Of a stretch of 64,000 bases of DNA, positions 47,640 to 57,520 are shown in pieces; the first letter of the stretch is position 1, and each line of letters starts with the position of its first letter. The translations under genes and the position numbers were made by a program. The notes below the pieces were generated by a model. The model searched no databases. It had not been told where the DNA came from and saw only the letters and a list, made by a program, of their open reading frames with translations. Origin of the DNA: Scandinavium goeteborgense (GTDB lineage: Bacteria > Pseudomonadota > Gammaproteobacteria > Enterobacterales > Enterobacteriaceae); NCBI RefSeq assembly GCF_003935895.2, contig NZ_CP054058.1, positions 806,001 through 870,000 of the forward strand. The letters are read 5' to 3'.

Positions 47640-47664
47640 TGGCGCCGGAAGGCGTCATTTTTTT
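47640..47664 (+). terminator. amiC terminator
   Basis: TGGCGCC-GGAA-GGCGTCA forms a 7-bp stem (one G-T pair) followed by TTTTTTT. Confidence 0.85.
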
Positions 47665-47697
47665 GGCTTTTAGGTGGGAATACTGAATTTTAGAGAC

Positions 47698-47723
47698 AAA
47701 AAAACACCCGTTAAGGTGCTTAA
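47698..47723 (-). terminator. terminator of the tRNA-fMet operon
   Basis: Reading minus, AGCACC-TTAAC-GGGTGT forms a short stem followed by TTTTTTTG, 12 bp beyond the last tRNA. Confidence 0.65.
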
Positions 47724-47735
47724 TGTTTTATGAAG

Positions 47736-47812
<77 letters not shown>

Positions 47813-47861
47813 TCCGGTTGTTTACCTTTACATCAGGTAAACCTTATTCTTCACAATTTGT

Positions 47862-47938
<77 letters not shown>

Positions 47939-47985
47939 TCCGATTTTACCAGTATATCAGGTAAAACTTACTCTTTACAATGTGT

Positions 47986-48062
<77 letters not shown>

Positions 48063-48111
48063 TCCGGTTGTTTACCCTTCCATCAGGTAAACCTTTTCTA
48101 CACATTTTAAT

Positions 48112-48188
<77 letters not shown>

Positions 48189-48201
48189 TCCGTGGAAGCG
48201 C

Positions 48202-48229
48202 ACTATACGCTGGCGGCGTTTTGATGCAA
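48202..48229 (-). promoter_or_regulatory. promoter of the tRNA-fMet operon
   Basis: Reading minus, TTGCAT, 16 bp, then TATAGT is followed by a G/C-rich discriminator (GCGCTT). This pattern fits a stringently controlled stable-RNA promoter. Confidence 0.8.
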
Positions 48230-48385
48230 CCCTTTTTTGCAGAAATGCTGAGGAGTGGATAAAAACGCTACAGGTAGCGTATTTTTTGCTCAAAATAGGT
48301 CGTGTGGCACGTTATCACATTTCAATAGCCCTGGCGGTTTGTTATCTTCATCACGCATTCAGCTGATGAAAGAAGATGAGAGACC

Positions 48386-49489
48386 ATGAAAGGACGTTGG
48401 ACAAAAATTCTGGCAACAGGCGCGCTGATGACCATGCTCGCCGCTTGTTCCTCCAAACCGACCGATCGCGGTCAGCAATATAAGGACGGAACGTTCAACC
48501 AGCCTTTTTCCCTGGTGAACCAGCCGGAGGCCGTTGGCGCACCGATTAACGCCGGTGACTTCTCCCAACAGGTTAATGAGATACGTAATGCATCGCCGCG
48601 CCTTTATGGTAGCCAAAGCGGTGTGTTCTCCGCCATCCAGCAATGGCTGCAGGCCGGGGGCGATACCCGCACCCTGAAACAGTATGGTCTGGACGCCTGG
48701 CAGATGCAGGGCACCGATAACTACGGCAACGTGCAATTCACGGGCTATTACACGCCGGTAGTACAAGCCCGCCATACCCGTCAGGGTGAATTCCAGTATC
48801 CGATTTACCGGATGCCGCCGAAACGCGGCCGTCTGCCGTCCCGTGCGGAAATCTACGCCGGTGCGCTGAGCGACAACTATATACTCGCCTACAGCAACTC
48901 CCTGATGGATAACTTCATCATGGACGTGCAGGGCAGTGGATACATTGATTATGGTGATGGCTCCCCGCTTAACTTCTTTAGCTACTCCGGTAAAAACGGC
49001 TGGCCGTATCGCAGCATCGGTAAAGTGCTTATCGATCGCGGTGAAGTGAAGAGAGAAGATATGTCGATGCAGGCCATCCGCCACTGGGGCGAAACCCACA
49101 GCGAAGCCGACGTGCGTTCTTTATTAGAAGCGAACCCGTCATTCGTGTTCTTTAAACCGCAGTCGTTTGCACCGGTGAAAGGGGCGAGCGCGGTGCCGCT
49201 GATTGGCCGCGCGTCCGTCGCGTCGGATCGCAGCGTTATCCCACCGGGCACCACCCTGCTGGCTGAAGTGCCGCAGCTGGACAATAACGGTAAGTTTAAC
49301 GGTCACTACGAACTGCGTCTGATGGTGGCGCTGGATGTTGGCGGCGCAATCAAAGGTCAGCACTTCGACATCTATCAGGGTATCGGTGCCGACGCCGGTC
49401 ATCGCGCAGGCTGGTACAACCATTACGGTCGCGTTTGGGTGCTGCGTGGCGCACCAGGTGCCGGAAACGGTAACGTCTTTAGCGGTTAA
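48386..49489 (+). CDS. mltA: MltA, membrane-bound lytic murein transglycosylase A
   Basis: The product is 367 residues with lipobox MLAAC at residue 20. The mature MltA double-psi barrel plus 3D domain carries the conserved GYYTPVVQARHTRQGEFQYPIY and the catalytic Asp in the KGQHFDIYQGIG stretch. It cleaves the glycan with 1,6-anhydro-muramic acid formation at the outer membrane. It is upstream of tcdA (18-bp gap), in the same orientation. Confidence 0.96.
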   Translation: MKGRWTKILATGALMTMLAACSSKPTDRGQQYKDGTFNQPFSLVNQPEAVGAPINAGDFSQQVNEIRNASPRLYGSQSGVFSAIQQWLQAGGDTRTLKQYGLDAWQMQGTDNYGNVQFTGYYTPVVQARHTRQGEFQYPIYRMPPKRGRLPSRAEIYAGALSDNYILAYSNSLMDNFIMDVQGSGYIDYGDGSPLNFFSYSGKNGWPYRSIGKVLIDRGEVKREDMSMQAIRHWGETHSEADVRSLLEANPSFVFFKPQSFAPVKGASAVPLIGRASVASDRSVIPPGTTLLAEVPQLDNNGKFNGHYELRLMVALDVGGAIKGQHFDIYQGIGADAGHRAGWYNHYGRVWVLRGAPGAGNGNVFSG

Positions 49490-49507
49490 CAAGCGGTTTG
49501 AGGTTTT

Positions 49508-50314
49508 ATGTCAGTCGTTCTTAGCGAAGCCTGGCGCCAGCGTTTTGGCGGCACGGCACGTTTATATGGTGAAAAAGCGCTTCAGGTGTTTGCCGAAGCG
49601 CACGTGTGCGTCGTCGGGATCGGCGGCGTAGGCTCGTGGGCGGCGGAAGCGCTGGCACGTACCGGTATCGGCGCGATCACGCTGATTGATATGGACGACG
49701 TGTGCGTCACCAATACCAATCGGCAGATCCACGCGCTCGGCGGCAACGTCGGGCTCGCCAAAGCCGAGGTGATGGCGGAGCGTATTCGTCAGATCAACCC
49801 GGAATGTCGCGTCACCGTCGTCGATGATTTCGTGACGCCGGATAACGTGGCTGAATATATGGGCGTGGGCTTTAGCTACGTTATCGACGCCATCGACAGC
49901 GTGCGCCCGAAAGCGGCGCTGATCTCATACTGTCGTCGTTACAAAGTGCCGCTGGTCACCACCGGCGGGGCGGGCGGACAAATTGATCCGACGCAGATCC
50001 AGGTCGCCGATCTGGCGAAAACCATTCAGGATCCGCTGGCAGCAAAACTGCGCGAGCGTCTGAAGAGTGATTTCGGCGTGGTGAAGAACGGCAAAGGTAA
50101 GCTGGGCGTAGACTGCGTATTTTCGACCGAAGCGCTGGTGTATCCGCAATCTGATGGGTCTGTGTGCGCGATGAAAAGCACCGCTGAAGGCCCGAAAAGA
50201 ATGGATTGCGCCTCCGGTTTTGGCGCGGCGACGATGGTCACCGCGACGTTCGGTTTCGTCGCGGTGTCCCATGCGTTGAAGAAAATGTTAGCGAAGGCGG
50301 AACGCCAGAGTTAA
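49508..50314 (+). CDS. tcdA: TcdA (CsdL), tRNA threonylcarbamoyladenosine dehydratase
   Basis: The product is 268 residues in the E1-like ThiF/MoeB family. The nucleotide-binding motif is [19 protein letters not shown] (about residues 35-53). It dehydrates t6A37 to the cyclic form ct6A in tRNAs reading ANN codons. Its usual partners CsdA and CsdE are encoded next to it on the opposite strand, and its end overlaps csdE by 4 bp. Confidence 0.95.
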   Translation: MSVVLSEAWRQRFGGTARLYGEKALQVFAEAHVCVVGIGGVGSWAAEALARTGIGAITLIDMDDVCVTNTNRQIHALGGNVGLAKAEVMAERIRQINPECRVTVVDDFVTPDNVAEYMGVGFSYVIDAIDSVRPKAALISYCRRYKVPLVTTGGAGGQIDPTQIQVADLAKTIQDPLAAKLRERLKSDFGVVKNGKGKLGVDCVFSTEALVYPQSDGSVCAMKSTAEGPKRMDCASGFGAATMVTATFGFVAVSHALKKMLAKAERQS

Positions 50315-50754
50315 GCCGTTCGCGCGGCGTTGAGCACCGCGTCGCGCAGCGCGTTCAGCCCCTGATTGCGGGACGCGCTAAGCTGGGCGCGCAGCCCAAG
50401 TTCATCGAAAAAGTTCAGCGGATCGCACTCAAGCAGTTGATCCGCGCTTTTACCTTCAATAGCCGTCAGCAGCACGGCTAACAATCCTCGAACGATCCTG
50501 CCTTCGCTGTCGCCGTAAAAATGCAACGCGCCCTGCGGCAGACGCGTGTGGCCGAGCCAGACACGGTTTTCACATCCGGCAATTTCTTCCGCTTCAGCCT
50601 TAAATTCATCCGGCAGCGCAGGGAGCTGTTTTCCGAGCAGGATCAGCTGACGGTATTTGTCTTCCCACTGGTTCAGCGGGACAAAAATCTGACGCAAGGC
50701 ATCCTGCGTGACGGTCGTGCCGAACGGGTGTCCGGCGAGAGCGGGGCTTGTCAT
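50311..50754 (-). CDS. csdE: CsdE, sulfur acceptor protein
   Basis: The product is 147 residues, SufE-like. The conserved sulfur-accepting cysteine is C61 in [10 protein letters not shown]. CsdE takes persulfide from CsdA and hands it on, and interacts with TcdA. It starts immediately after the csdA stop with no gap, which implies one transcript and coupled translation. Confidence 0.95.
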   Translation of the reverse strand: MTSPALAGHPFGTTVTQDALRQIFVPLNQWEDKYRQLILLGKQLPALPDEFKAEAEEIAGCENRVWLGHTRLPQGALHFYGDSEGRIVRGLLAVLLTAIEGKSADQLLECDPLNFFDELGLRAQLSASRNQGLNALRDAVLNAARTA

Positions 50755-51960
50755 TTAATCCACCAGTAAATCAAGGGCGCGGTCAACGGCGTTCACCAGC
50801 GCATGAACATCTTCCTGCGTATTATACGGCGCAAACGAGGCGCGCAGGGTGCCGCTGACGCCTAACGCCGCCAGTAACGGTTGGGCACAGTGCTGCCCGG
50901 CGCGCAGGGCGATGCCGTACTCCGCCAGTAATGTCACCATATCGCTGTGATGCACGCCATCGAAATCGAACGCCAGCAGGCTGGAATCCTGACAGCGGAA
51001 CGAGCGAAAGCCTGGGCGGCGCGAGAGTTCTTCTTCGGCAAGCGTCGCCAGCCCACGGCTCCAGGTTTCCGCCTGCACAAGATCGATTTCGCTTAGCCAC
51101 TCCAGCGCCACGCTGAGGCCTATGACACCAGCGACGTTGGGTGTTCCTGCCTCGAGACGATACGGCACCGGCTGGGTTTTGAATCCGTCGAAAGTGACTT
51201 CGGTGATCATCTTGCCGCCGCCGAGCCACGGCGTCATGTCGTCCAGCAATTCCTGTTTACCGTACAGCGCGCCGATCCCGGTCGGGCCATACAGCTTGTG
51301 GCCGGAAAAGGCGTAGAAGTCGATATCCAGCGCCTGAACGTCCGCCGGGAAATGCACCACGCCCTGGGCGCCATCGACCATGACCACCATGCCAGCGGCG
51401 TGAGCCAGCTGGATTGCACGGGCAAGATCCGGGCAGCCACCGGTGACGTTGGACATTTGCCCCAGTGCCAGAATACGGCTTCGGGAGGTGATTAATGAGG
51501 AAAGCTGTTCGACGTCCGGCAGATGGTCGGCACCCAGCGGCAATTTAATGATCTGCGCGCCGGTTTGTTCCGCCACCATAAGCCACGGCACCAGATTCGC
51601 ATGATGCTCAGCCTCGCTGACGATTATCTCATCGCCAGGCTTGAGGCGTGGGCGGGCATAGCATTGCGCGACCATGTTGATGGCTTCGGTGGTGCCGCGG
51701 GTCCAGACAATATTTTTGTCATCAGGCGCGTTAATCAGCCTGGCGACCTGGGTGCGAGCCGCTTCATAGCGCGCGGTCAGCTTTTGCGCGGCGGCAAACT
51801 GGCTGCGGTGCACATTACCTGCGCTCAGGCTGTAAAACTGATGGCTAGCGTCAATGACGGCCTGCGGTTTTAGCGCGGTGGCAGCGCTGTCGAGATAGAC
51901 CCCGGCATTGCTCAGCGCCGGAAACTGGGCGCGAAACTGCGCCGGGTTGAATGCGTTCAT
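50755..51960 (-). CDS. csdA: CsdA, cysteine desulfurase
   Basis: The product is 401 residues from ATG 51960, with GAGGAAAACC upstream; a frame to 52170 is not conserved. It is a fold-type I PLP enzyme of group II desulfurases. The Schiff-base lysine lies in FSGHKLYGPTG and the active-site cysteine in GQHCAQP. It makes a persulfide from cysteine and donates to CsdE, feeding the tRNA modification by TcdA. Confidence 0.96.
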   Translation of the reverse strand: MNAFNPAQFRAQFPALSNAGVYLDSAATALKPQAVIDASHQFYSLSAGNVHRSQFAAAQKLTARYEAARTQVARLINAPDDKNIVWTRGTTEAINMVAQCYARPRLKPGDEIIVSEAEHHANLVPWLMVAEQTGAQIIKLPLGADHLPDVEQLSSLITSRSRILALGQMSNVTGGCPDLARAIQLAHAAGMVVMVDGAQGVVHFPADVQALDIDFYAFSGHKLYGPTGIGALYGKQELLDDMTPWLGGGKMITEVTFDGFKTQPVPYRLEAGTPNVAGVIGLSVALEWLSEIDLVQAETWSRGLATLAEEELSRRPGFRSFRCQDSSLLAFDFDGVHHSDMVTLLAEYGIALRAGQHCAQPLLAALGVSGTLRASFAPYNTQEDVHALVNAVDRALDLLVD

Positions 51961-52151
51961 GGTTTTCCTCATTCCAGTCTGACGATCGTCGCGCATATTT
52001 CGCGGCAGGGCAAGGACAGGAGTAACCTTCAGAATTCTCCGGTATTTGTGGCGAAGTGCTGACAGTGCGTTATGCTGAATTATGTTAGGCGATTGTTTTA
52101 GCCTGTTAATTGAAGCTTTAAATCCAGCATTAAACGCTAAAGGAGAAAAAC

Positions 52152-52379
52152 ATGAACAAGACTGCCGCAATCATTTCCGCCTGTATGCTGACGTTTGCCC
52201 TGAGCGCCTGTTCTGGTCCCAACTATGTGATGCATACCAATGATGGCCGTACCATAATTGCTGATGGTAAGCCACAGACAGACAGTGATACCGGGATGAT
52301 CTCGTATAAAGATGCGAACGGTAACAAGCAGCAAATTAACCGTACCGACGTGAAAGAAATGGTCGAGATGGATAACTAA
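52152..52379 (+). CDS. ygdI: YgdI lipoprotein (DUF903)
   Basis: The product is 75 residues with lipobox ALSAC at residue 19. The mature SGPNYVMHTNDGRTIIADGKPQ is a DUF903 fold, paralogous to YgdR (23930-24148). It is a small outer-membrane-type lipoprotein of unknown role. AAAGGAGA upstream is a good RBS. gcvB ends 16 bp beyond on the other strand. Confidence 0.93.
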   Translation: MNKTAAIISACMLTFALSACSGPNYVMHTNDGRTIIADGKPQTDSDTGMISYKDANGNKQQINRTDVKEMVEMDN

Positions 52380-52395
52380 GGCTTGAATTTTAAGC

Positions 52396-52603
52396 AAAAA
52401 AAAGCACCGCAATTTGGCGGTGCTACATTAATCACTATGGACAGACAGGGTAAATGTACAGGAAGTGAAAAGGGGGTAGTCTTGCTACCGAGGTCTGAAT
52501 TCCAGACCAATTGCAAACACAACAACACAACATCACAACCGTAAGCCAAAAGCTCATCAGAACACGCATTCCGAAAAAAGCTTCTCGTTCCGGCTCAGGA
52601 AGT
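52396..52603 (-). ncRNA. gcvB: GcvB small RNA
   Basis: The gene is 208 nt, read minus from ACTTCCTGAGCCGGAACG to the terminator AGCACCGCCAAATTGCGGTGCT followed by eight Ts. The GU-rich R1 element (GTTGTGATGTTGTGTTGTTG) used to pair with amino acid transporter mRNAs is fully kept. GcvB uses Hfq to repress dppA, oppA, livJ and many others. It is divergent from gcvA and activated by GcvA, with a perfect TATAGT -10 at 52610-52615. Confidence 0.96.
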
Positions 52604-52609
52604 GCCGCC

Positions 52610-52697
52610 ACTATAGGTATTTGCTGGTAGAAGCTCAACGGACAAATTATAATGGCTCAGATAAAAAAAACTAATAGGTTACATGATGTAATCTAAT
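52610..52697. promoter_or_regulatory. gcvA-gcvB divergent control region
   Basis: The gcvB -10 (TATAGT on the minus strand) is at 52610-52615. Two CTAAT motifs, the core recognised by GcvA, lie at 52671-52675 and 52693-52697, 22 bp apart or about two helical turns. They lie 36-62 bp before the gcvA start. Activation of gcvB and autorepression of gcvA through these sites is expected. Confidence 0.7.
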
Positions 52698-52732
52698 TGT
52701 TAAAACTAGTTAACATCTAAGCTAAAACAACC

Positions 52733-53650
52733 ATGTCGAAGCGTTTACCACCTCTGAATGCATTACGTGTATTTGATGCCGCCGCCCGCCATCTCAGCTT
52801 CACTCGCGCCGCTGATGAGCTCTTTGTGACTCAGGCCGCAGTAAGCCATCAGATCAAGTCACTCGAGGATTTCCTGGGCCTGAAGCTCTTTCGCCGCCGC
52901 AATCGTTCGCTTTTGCTGACCGAAGAAGGGCAGAGCTATTTCCAGGATATCAAAGAGATCTTTTCGCAATTAACCGAAGCAACGCGTAAACTGCAGGCGC
53001 GCAGTGCCAAAGGCGCACTGACGGTCAGTATGTTGCCAAGTTTTGCCATTCAATGGCTGGTGCCAAGACTGGCAAGCTTTAACTCAGCTTATCCGGGAAT
53101 CGACGTCAGGATCCAGGCAGTGGACCGTCAGGAAGACAAGCTGGCGGACGACGTCGACGTGGCGATTTTTTACGGGCGCGGTAACTGGCCCGGTCTGCGT
53201 GTCGAAAAATTGTACGCAGAATACCTGCTCCCTGTTTGCTCACCGTTGTTACTCACCGGTGAGAAGGCGTTGAAGACGCCTGCGGATCTGGCGCAACATA
53301 CGCTATTGCATGATGCTTCCCGTCGCGACTGGCAAACGTACACTCGCCAGTTGGGCTTAAATCATATCAATGTTCAACAGGGACCGATTTTCAGCCACAG
53401 CGCGATGGTGCTGCAGGCGGCTATCCATGGACAAGGGATCGCACTGGCCAACAACGTGATGGCGCAGTCCGAAATTGAGGCGGGCCGTTTGGTCTGCCCG
53501 TTTAATGATGTGCTGGTCAGCAAGAACGCGTTTTACCTCGTTTGCCATGACAGCCAGGCGGAACTGGGTAAAATAGCTGCATTCCGTCAGTGGATACTGG
53601 CGAAGGCGGCAAGCGAGCAAGAAAAATTCCGTTTCCGTTACGAACAATAA
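52733..53650 (+). CDS. gcvA: GcvA, regulator of the glycine cleavage system
   Basis: The product is a 305-residue LysR-family protein almost identical to E. coli GcvA. The N-terminal HTH is FTRAADELFVTQAAVSHQIKSLE. It activates gcvTHP with glycine, represses with purines through GcvR, and activates gcvB. It is followed after 19 bp by ygdD. The start has no strong RBS, as usual for this gene. Confidence 0.96.
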   Translation: MSKRLPPLNALRVFDAAARHLSFTRAADELFVTQAAVSHQIKSLEDFLGLKLFRRRNRSLLLTEEGQSYFQDIKEIFSQLTEATRKLQARSAKGALTVSMLPSFAIQWLVPRLASFNSAYPGIDVRIQAVDRQEDKLADDVDVAIFYGRGNWPGLRVEKLYAEYLLPVCSPLLLTGEKALKTPADLAQHTLLHDASRRDWQTYTRQLGLNHINVQQGPIFSHSAMVLQAAIHGQGIALANNVMAQSEIEAGRLVCPFNDVLVSKNAFYLVCHDSQAELGKIAAFRQWILAKAASEQEKFRFRYEQ

Positions 53651-53669
53651 ATGAATTTAGGGTAATGAC

Positions 53670-54065
53670 ATGACCAGTCGCTTCATGCTGATTTTTGCCG
53701 CTATCAGTGGCTTCGTTTTTGTTGCCTTGGGCGCGTTCGGCGCACATGTTTTAAGTAAATCGCTCGGCGTGGTTGAGATGGGCTGGATCCAGACCGGTCT
53801 CGAATATCAGGCGTTCCACACCCTGGCGATTTTCGGTCTGGCGGTTGCTATGCAGCGCCGGATCAGTATCTGGTTCTACTGGAGCAGCGTGTTTATGGCG
53901 CTGGGAACCGTGTTTTTCAGCGGCAGCCTGTATTGTCTGGCACTGTCGCATTTACGCCTGTGGGCATTTGTCACTCCGGTGGGCGGGGTATGCTTCCTCG
54001 CCGGTTGGGTGCTGATGCTCATTGGTGCTATTCGTTTAAAGCGTAAAGGTGTCGCGCATGAATAA
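53670..54065 (+). CDS. ygdD: YgdD, DUF423 membrane protein
   Basis: The product is 131 residues with four membrane helices. The N-terminal [17 protein letters not shown] is the DUF423 signature, and [14 protein letters not shown] follows. It is an inner-membrane protein of unknown function. It lies between gcvA and rlmM and overlaps rlmM by 8 bp, so the three are probably co-transcribed. Confidence 0.93.
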   Translation: MTSRFMLIFAAISGFVFVALGAFGAHVLSKSLGVVEMGWIQTGLEYQAFHTLAIFGLAVAMQRRISIWFYWSSVFMALGTVFFSGSLYCLALSHLRLWAFVTPVGGVCFLAGWVLMLIGAIRLKRKGVAHE

Positions 54066-55158
54066 GGTTGTCCTCTACAGCCGTCAGGGTTTTGAGAAAG
54101 AGTGCGCAGCAGAGATTTCTGACAAGGCGTCTCGCCTTGGCGTATTTGGTTTTGCCCGAGTTAAAGACAACTCGGGTTATGTGATTTTCGAGTGCTACCA
54201 GCCGGACGACGCGGAGAAACTGATCCGTGAATTGCCGTTCAGCTCGCTGATTTTCGCCCGTCAGATGTTTGTGGCCTGCGAACTGCTGACTGACCTTCCT
54301 CCGGAAGACCGCATCACTCCAGTAGTCGGGATGCTGATGGGCGTGGTTGAGAAAGGTGGCGATCTGCGTGTTGAAGTCGCGGATACCAACGAAAGTAAAG
54401 AGCTGATGAAGTTCTGCCGCAAGTTCACCGTGCCGCTGCGTTCGGCGCTGCGTGAAGTGAACGTGCTGGCAGGCTATGACACGCCTAAGCGTCCGGTGGT
54501 GCATGTGTTCTTTATTGCGCCGGGCTGCTGCTACGTCGGTTACTCGCTGACGACCAACAACTCCCCGTACTACATGGGTATTCCGCGCCTCAAGTTCCCG
54601 TCCGAGGCACCGAGCCGCTCCACGCTCAAACTGGAAGAAGCGTTCCACGTCTTCATTCCTGCCGATGAGTGGGACGAGCGTCTGGCAAACGGCATGTATG
54701 CGGTAGATTTAGGGGCGTGCCCGGGCGGCTGGACCTATCAGTTGGTCCAACGCAACATGTGGGTGTCGTCTGTCGATAACGGCCCGATGGCGCAAAGCCT
54801 GATGGACACCGGACAGGTGACCTGGCTGCGTGAAGATGGTTTCCGCTATCGCCCAACCCGCAGCAATATCTCGTGGATGGTGTGCGATATGGTTGAGAAA
54901 CCGGCTAAAGTTGCCGCGCTGATGGCGCAGTGGCTGGTCAATGGCTGGTGTCGTGAAACCATTTTCAACCTGAAGCTGCCGATGAAAAAGCGTTATGAAG
55001 AAGTGTCGCAGAATCTGGCATACATTCAGGCACAGCTTGATGAGCACGGAATTAATGCGCACATTCAGGCGCGTCAGCTTTACCACGATCGCGAAGAAGT
55101 GACGGTTCACGTCCGTCGTCTTTGGGCCGCCGTGGGCGGACGTCGCGACGAGCGTTAA
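54058..55158 (+). CDS. rlmM: RlmM, 23S rRNA 2'-O-ribose C2498 methyltransferase
   Basis: The product is 366 residues from ATG 54058, the E. coli length. An N-terminal THUMP-like domain is followed by a Rossmann methyltransferase. The SAM motif is [13 protein letters not shown] (about residues 222-234), and the catalytic Lys-Asp-Lys-Glu type residues follow. It methylates the C2498 ribose of 23S rRNA before assembly of the 50S subunit. Confidence 0.96.
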   Translation: MNKVVLYSRQGFEKECAAEISDKASRLGVFGFARVKDNSGYVIFECYQPDDAEKLIRELPFSSLIFARQMFVACELLTDLPPEDRITPVVGMLMGVVEKGGDLRVEVADTNESKELMKFCRKFTVPLRSALREVNVLAGYDTPKRPVVHVFFIAPGCCYVGYSLTTNNSPYYMGIPRLKFPSEAPSRSTLKLEEAFHVFIPADEWDERLANGMYAVDLGACPGGWTYQLVQRNMWVSSVDNGPMAQSLMDTGQVTWLREDGFRYRPTRSNISWMVCDMVEKPAKVAALMAQWLVNGWCRETIFNLKLPMKKRYEEVSQNLAYIQAQLDEHGINAHIQARQLYHDREEVTVHVRRLWAAVGGRRDER

Positions 55159-55180
55159 TTTTTACCCCTCACCGACTCCT

Positions 55181-55210
55181 TTGCCCGGCGGCGCTAAGCT
55201 TGCCGGGCCT
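55181..55210. repeat. REP element between rlmM and xni
   Basis: GCCCGGCGGCGCTAAGCTTGCCGGGCCTAC has the usual REP (PU) structure. It lies between convergent genes and may terminate both. Confidence 0.75.
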
Positions 55211-55233
55211 ACAAAACACAGCGGAAATGTAAG

Positions 55234-55989
55234 TTACTTCACCAACCGCAGTTGCTGCAAATTCCCATCTAACTGAATATCCGTTTGTAGCGTCGCGATA
55301 TCGCGGCAGATAAACGCCATCTCCTGATGTTCACTCAGCTTTTTACGCCACTTCTCCGGCACGTCATCCAGATGCTGATAAATTGCTTCGAGTGTTGGAA
55401 ATTGTGCCAGCAGTTCGGTAGCGCTTTTTGGGCCAATGCCCGCCACACCCGGCACTTTTGAACTGCTGATCCCGGCGAGTCCCCAATAGTCGGGCAGCTG
55501 TTGCGGCGTAACGCCAAACTCCTGGGCGATAAACGGCGCGTCGAGCCAGCGTTTCTGGAAGTAATCACGGATGCGAATGGTGGGCGACAGCAGCTGGCAG
55601 TAGCCTTTGTCCGTCGAAACGATGGTGGCCTGATGGCCCGCGCTGGCGACTTTCACGGCAAGCGTCGCGGCGAGATCGTCGGCTTCATTGCCGGTTGAGC
55701 CCCAGCAGCGCACGCCGTGCTGTTCAAAGACGTTGCGAATGTTGTCCATTTCCGCATGCAAATCTTCCGGCATCGGTGAGCGCCCGGCTTTGTAATCCGG
55801 TAAGCGTTGATGGCGCCAGCTTTGGTTACGGGCTTCGTCGTCAAACACTGCGACGGCATGCGTCGGCTGGCTGTGCACAATCAGCTGTTGCAGCGCATGC
55901 AGACAGGTATCCGCGCACGGTGACCCCTGAACCGCATGAATACGGCGAATAAGATTCAGTGCGTCGACAATGAGCAGATGAATGGCCAC
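55234..55989 (-). CDS. xni: Xni (ExoIX), flap endonuclease-like protein
   Basis: The product is 251 residues from GTG 55989, with AGGAGGGTAACC just upstream; a longer frame to 56010 is not conserved. It is a 5'-nuclease of the PIN/FEN family with acidic metal ligands ([28 protein letters not shown]) and helix-hairpin-helix [14 protein letters not shown]. The enzyme resembles the nuclease domain of DNA polymerase I. It is a flap endonuclease, not the 3' exonuclease once suggested. Confidence 0.95.
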   Translation of the reverse strand: MAIHLLIVDALNLIRRIHAVQGSPCADTCLHALQQLIVHSQPTHAVAVFDDEARNQSWRHQRLPDYKAGRSPMPEDLHAEMDNIRNVFEQHGVRCWGSTGNEADDLAATLAVKVASAGHQATIVSTDKGYCQLLSPTIRIRDYFQKRWLDAPFIAQEFGVTPQQLPDYWGLAGISSSKVPGVAGIGPKSATELLAQFPTLEAIYQHLDDVPEKWRKKLSEHQEMAFICRDIATLQTDIQLDGNLQQLRLVK

Positions 55990-56068
55990 GGTTACCCTCC
56001 TTGATAGCAATGCGCGTAGGGTAACACCGTGAAGAAAATGAGGCTATGTAACGGCGGGAATTCGGGAA

Positions 56069-56091
56069 GACGCCTCGCAAAACGAGGCGTC
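56069..56091 (-). terminator. hairpin downstream of sdaB
   Basis: A perfect 9-bp stem GACGCCTCG / CGAGGCGTC with a 5-nt loop, 10 bp after the sdaB stop (minus strand), lies in front of the end of xni. The U-tract is poor. Confidence 0.6.
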
Positions 56092-56101
56092 GGGTGCGAG
56101 C

Positions 56102-57469
56102 TTAGTCGCAGGTCACAATCTTCATCGCCAGGCCGCCGCGAGAGGTTTCGCGGTATTTAGCGTTCATGTCTTTGCCGGTTTCGTACATGGTTTCGATGAC
56201 TTTATCGAGGCACACGCGCGGCTCGCTGGTACGGCGCAGCGCCATACGCGCGGCGTTCACCGCTTTCACCGAGGCAATCGCATTACGTTCGATACAAGGC
56301 ACCTGAACCTGACCAGCGACCGGGTCGCAGGTTAAACCAAGGTTATGTTCCATGCCGATTTCAGCCGCGATGCACACCTGCGTCGGGCTTCCGCCCAGCA
56401 GTTCCGCCAGGCCCGCCGCCGCCATTGAACAGGCCACGCCGACTTCGCCCTGACAGCCCACTTCCGCCCCGGAAATAGAGGCATTCATCTTATAGAGTGA
56501 GCCAATCGCACTGGTCACCAGCATGTAGCGCGCCAGCGAATTTGCATTCACTTCACGAATAAACTTGTCGTAGTACGCCAGAACCGCCGGAACAATTCCG
56601 CAGGCGCCGTTTGTGGGGGCAGTCACGACGCGGCCACCGGCGGCGTTCTCTTCGTTCACCGCCAGCGCAAACATGTTGATCCAGTCCACCACTGCCATGG
56701 GGTCGCTGGTGGTTTTGTCCTGGCTCACTAACATCCGGCGTAGGGCGGCCGCCCGGCGAGGCACGCGCAGTTTACCCGGCAGCACGCCTTCGGTGGTGAT
56801 ACCGCGTTCAATGCCGCTACGCATCACGTCCCACACCGCGTTAAAGTGCTGCTCGAGCTCTTCTTTGCTGTGCAGCGCCAGTTCGTTTTGCATCATCAGG
56901 CCGGACAGCGACAGGCCGCTTTCCTGGCAATGTCGCTGCAAATCGGCGGCATTTTTGTACGGATAAGGAACCGAGACCGGCGCGCTGTTGCTCTGGCCGA
57001 AATGGTCTTCATCAACGATAAAACCACCGCCGATGGAGTAATACGTCTGGCTATAAACGACGTTTTCGCCGCTCAGCGCGGTAATACGCATTCCGTTTTC
57101 ATGCAGGGAAAGGTTGTCGGCATGGAAGTTCATGCACTGGTCTACCGGGAACTCGACTTCGTGTTCACCGTTAGCCAGCAACAGTCGGCCATGCGTGTTC
57201 ACATCCTGAATGAAGGACGGAATGGCATCGATATCAACGGTGTCAGGCAGGTTACCCGCCAGGCCCATAATAATGGCGATATCGGTGTGGTGGCCCTTTC
57301 CGGTCAGAGAGAGCGAGCCGTAGACATCCACCACCACGCGGGTGATGTCGGTCAGGATCTCGCGCGAAATGAGGTCATCCGTGAATTGTTTACCCGCTTT
57401 CATTGGCCCCACGGTGTGCGAGCTGGAAGGACCAATGCCGATTTTGAATATATCGAATACGCTGATCAT
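56102..57469 (-). CDS. sdaB: SdaB, L-serine dehydratase 2
   Basis: The product is 455 residues, the E. coli length. It is an iron-sulfur L-serine deaminase producing pyruvate and ammonia. The cysteines of the [4Fe-4S] cluster lie in the C-terminal domain (EVGVACSMAAAG, TCDPVAGQVQVPCIERN), and GIGPSSSHTVGPM at the N-terminus is conserved. It is downstream of sdaC (51 bp gap, with a hairpin), so uptake and breakdown of serine are coupled. Confidence 0.96.
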   Translation of the reverse strand: MISVFDIFKIGIGPSSSHTVGPMKAGKQFTDDLISREILTDITRVVVDVYGSLSLTGKGHHTDIAIIMGLAGNLPDTVDIDAIPSFIQDVNTHGRLLLANGEHEVEFPVDQCMNFHADNLSLHENGMRITALSGENVVYSQTYYSIGGGFIVDEDHFGQSNSAPVSVPYPYKNAADLQRHCQESGLSLSGLMMQNELALHSKEELEQHFNAVWDVMRSGIERGITTEGVLPGKLRVPRRAAALRRMLVSQDKTTSDPMAVVDWINMFALAVNEENAAGGRVVTAPTNGACGIVPAVLAYYDKFIREVNANSLARYMLVTSAIGSLYKMNASISGAEVGCQGEVGVACSMAAAGLAELLGGSPTQVCIAAEIGMEHNLGLTCDPVAGQVQVPCIERNAIASVKAVNAARMALRRTSEPRVCLDKVIETMYETGKDMNAKYRETSRGGLAMKIVTCD

Positions 57470-57494
57470 GATGCGTCCATTGCTAGAAAGAGAA

Positions 57495-57514
57495 GCGCCG
57501 CCTGTAGGCGGCGC
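57495..57514 (-). other. hairpin inside the sdaC-sdaB intergenic region
   Basis: A perfect GCGCCGCC-TGTA-GGCGGCGC stem of 8 bp sits 6 bp after the sdaC stop and 25 bp before sdaB. It has no T-tract, so partial termination or stabilisation of the sdaC 3' end is plausible, giving unequal expression of transporter and deaminase. Confidence 0.5.
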
Positions 57515-57520
57515 GGGGGA

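Noticed and set aside
52435-52638. 67-codon frame on the minus strand
   Set aside because: It covers the gcvB sRNA and its promoter. RNA conservation explains the sequence.
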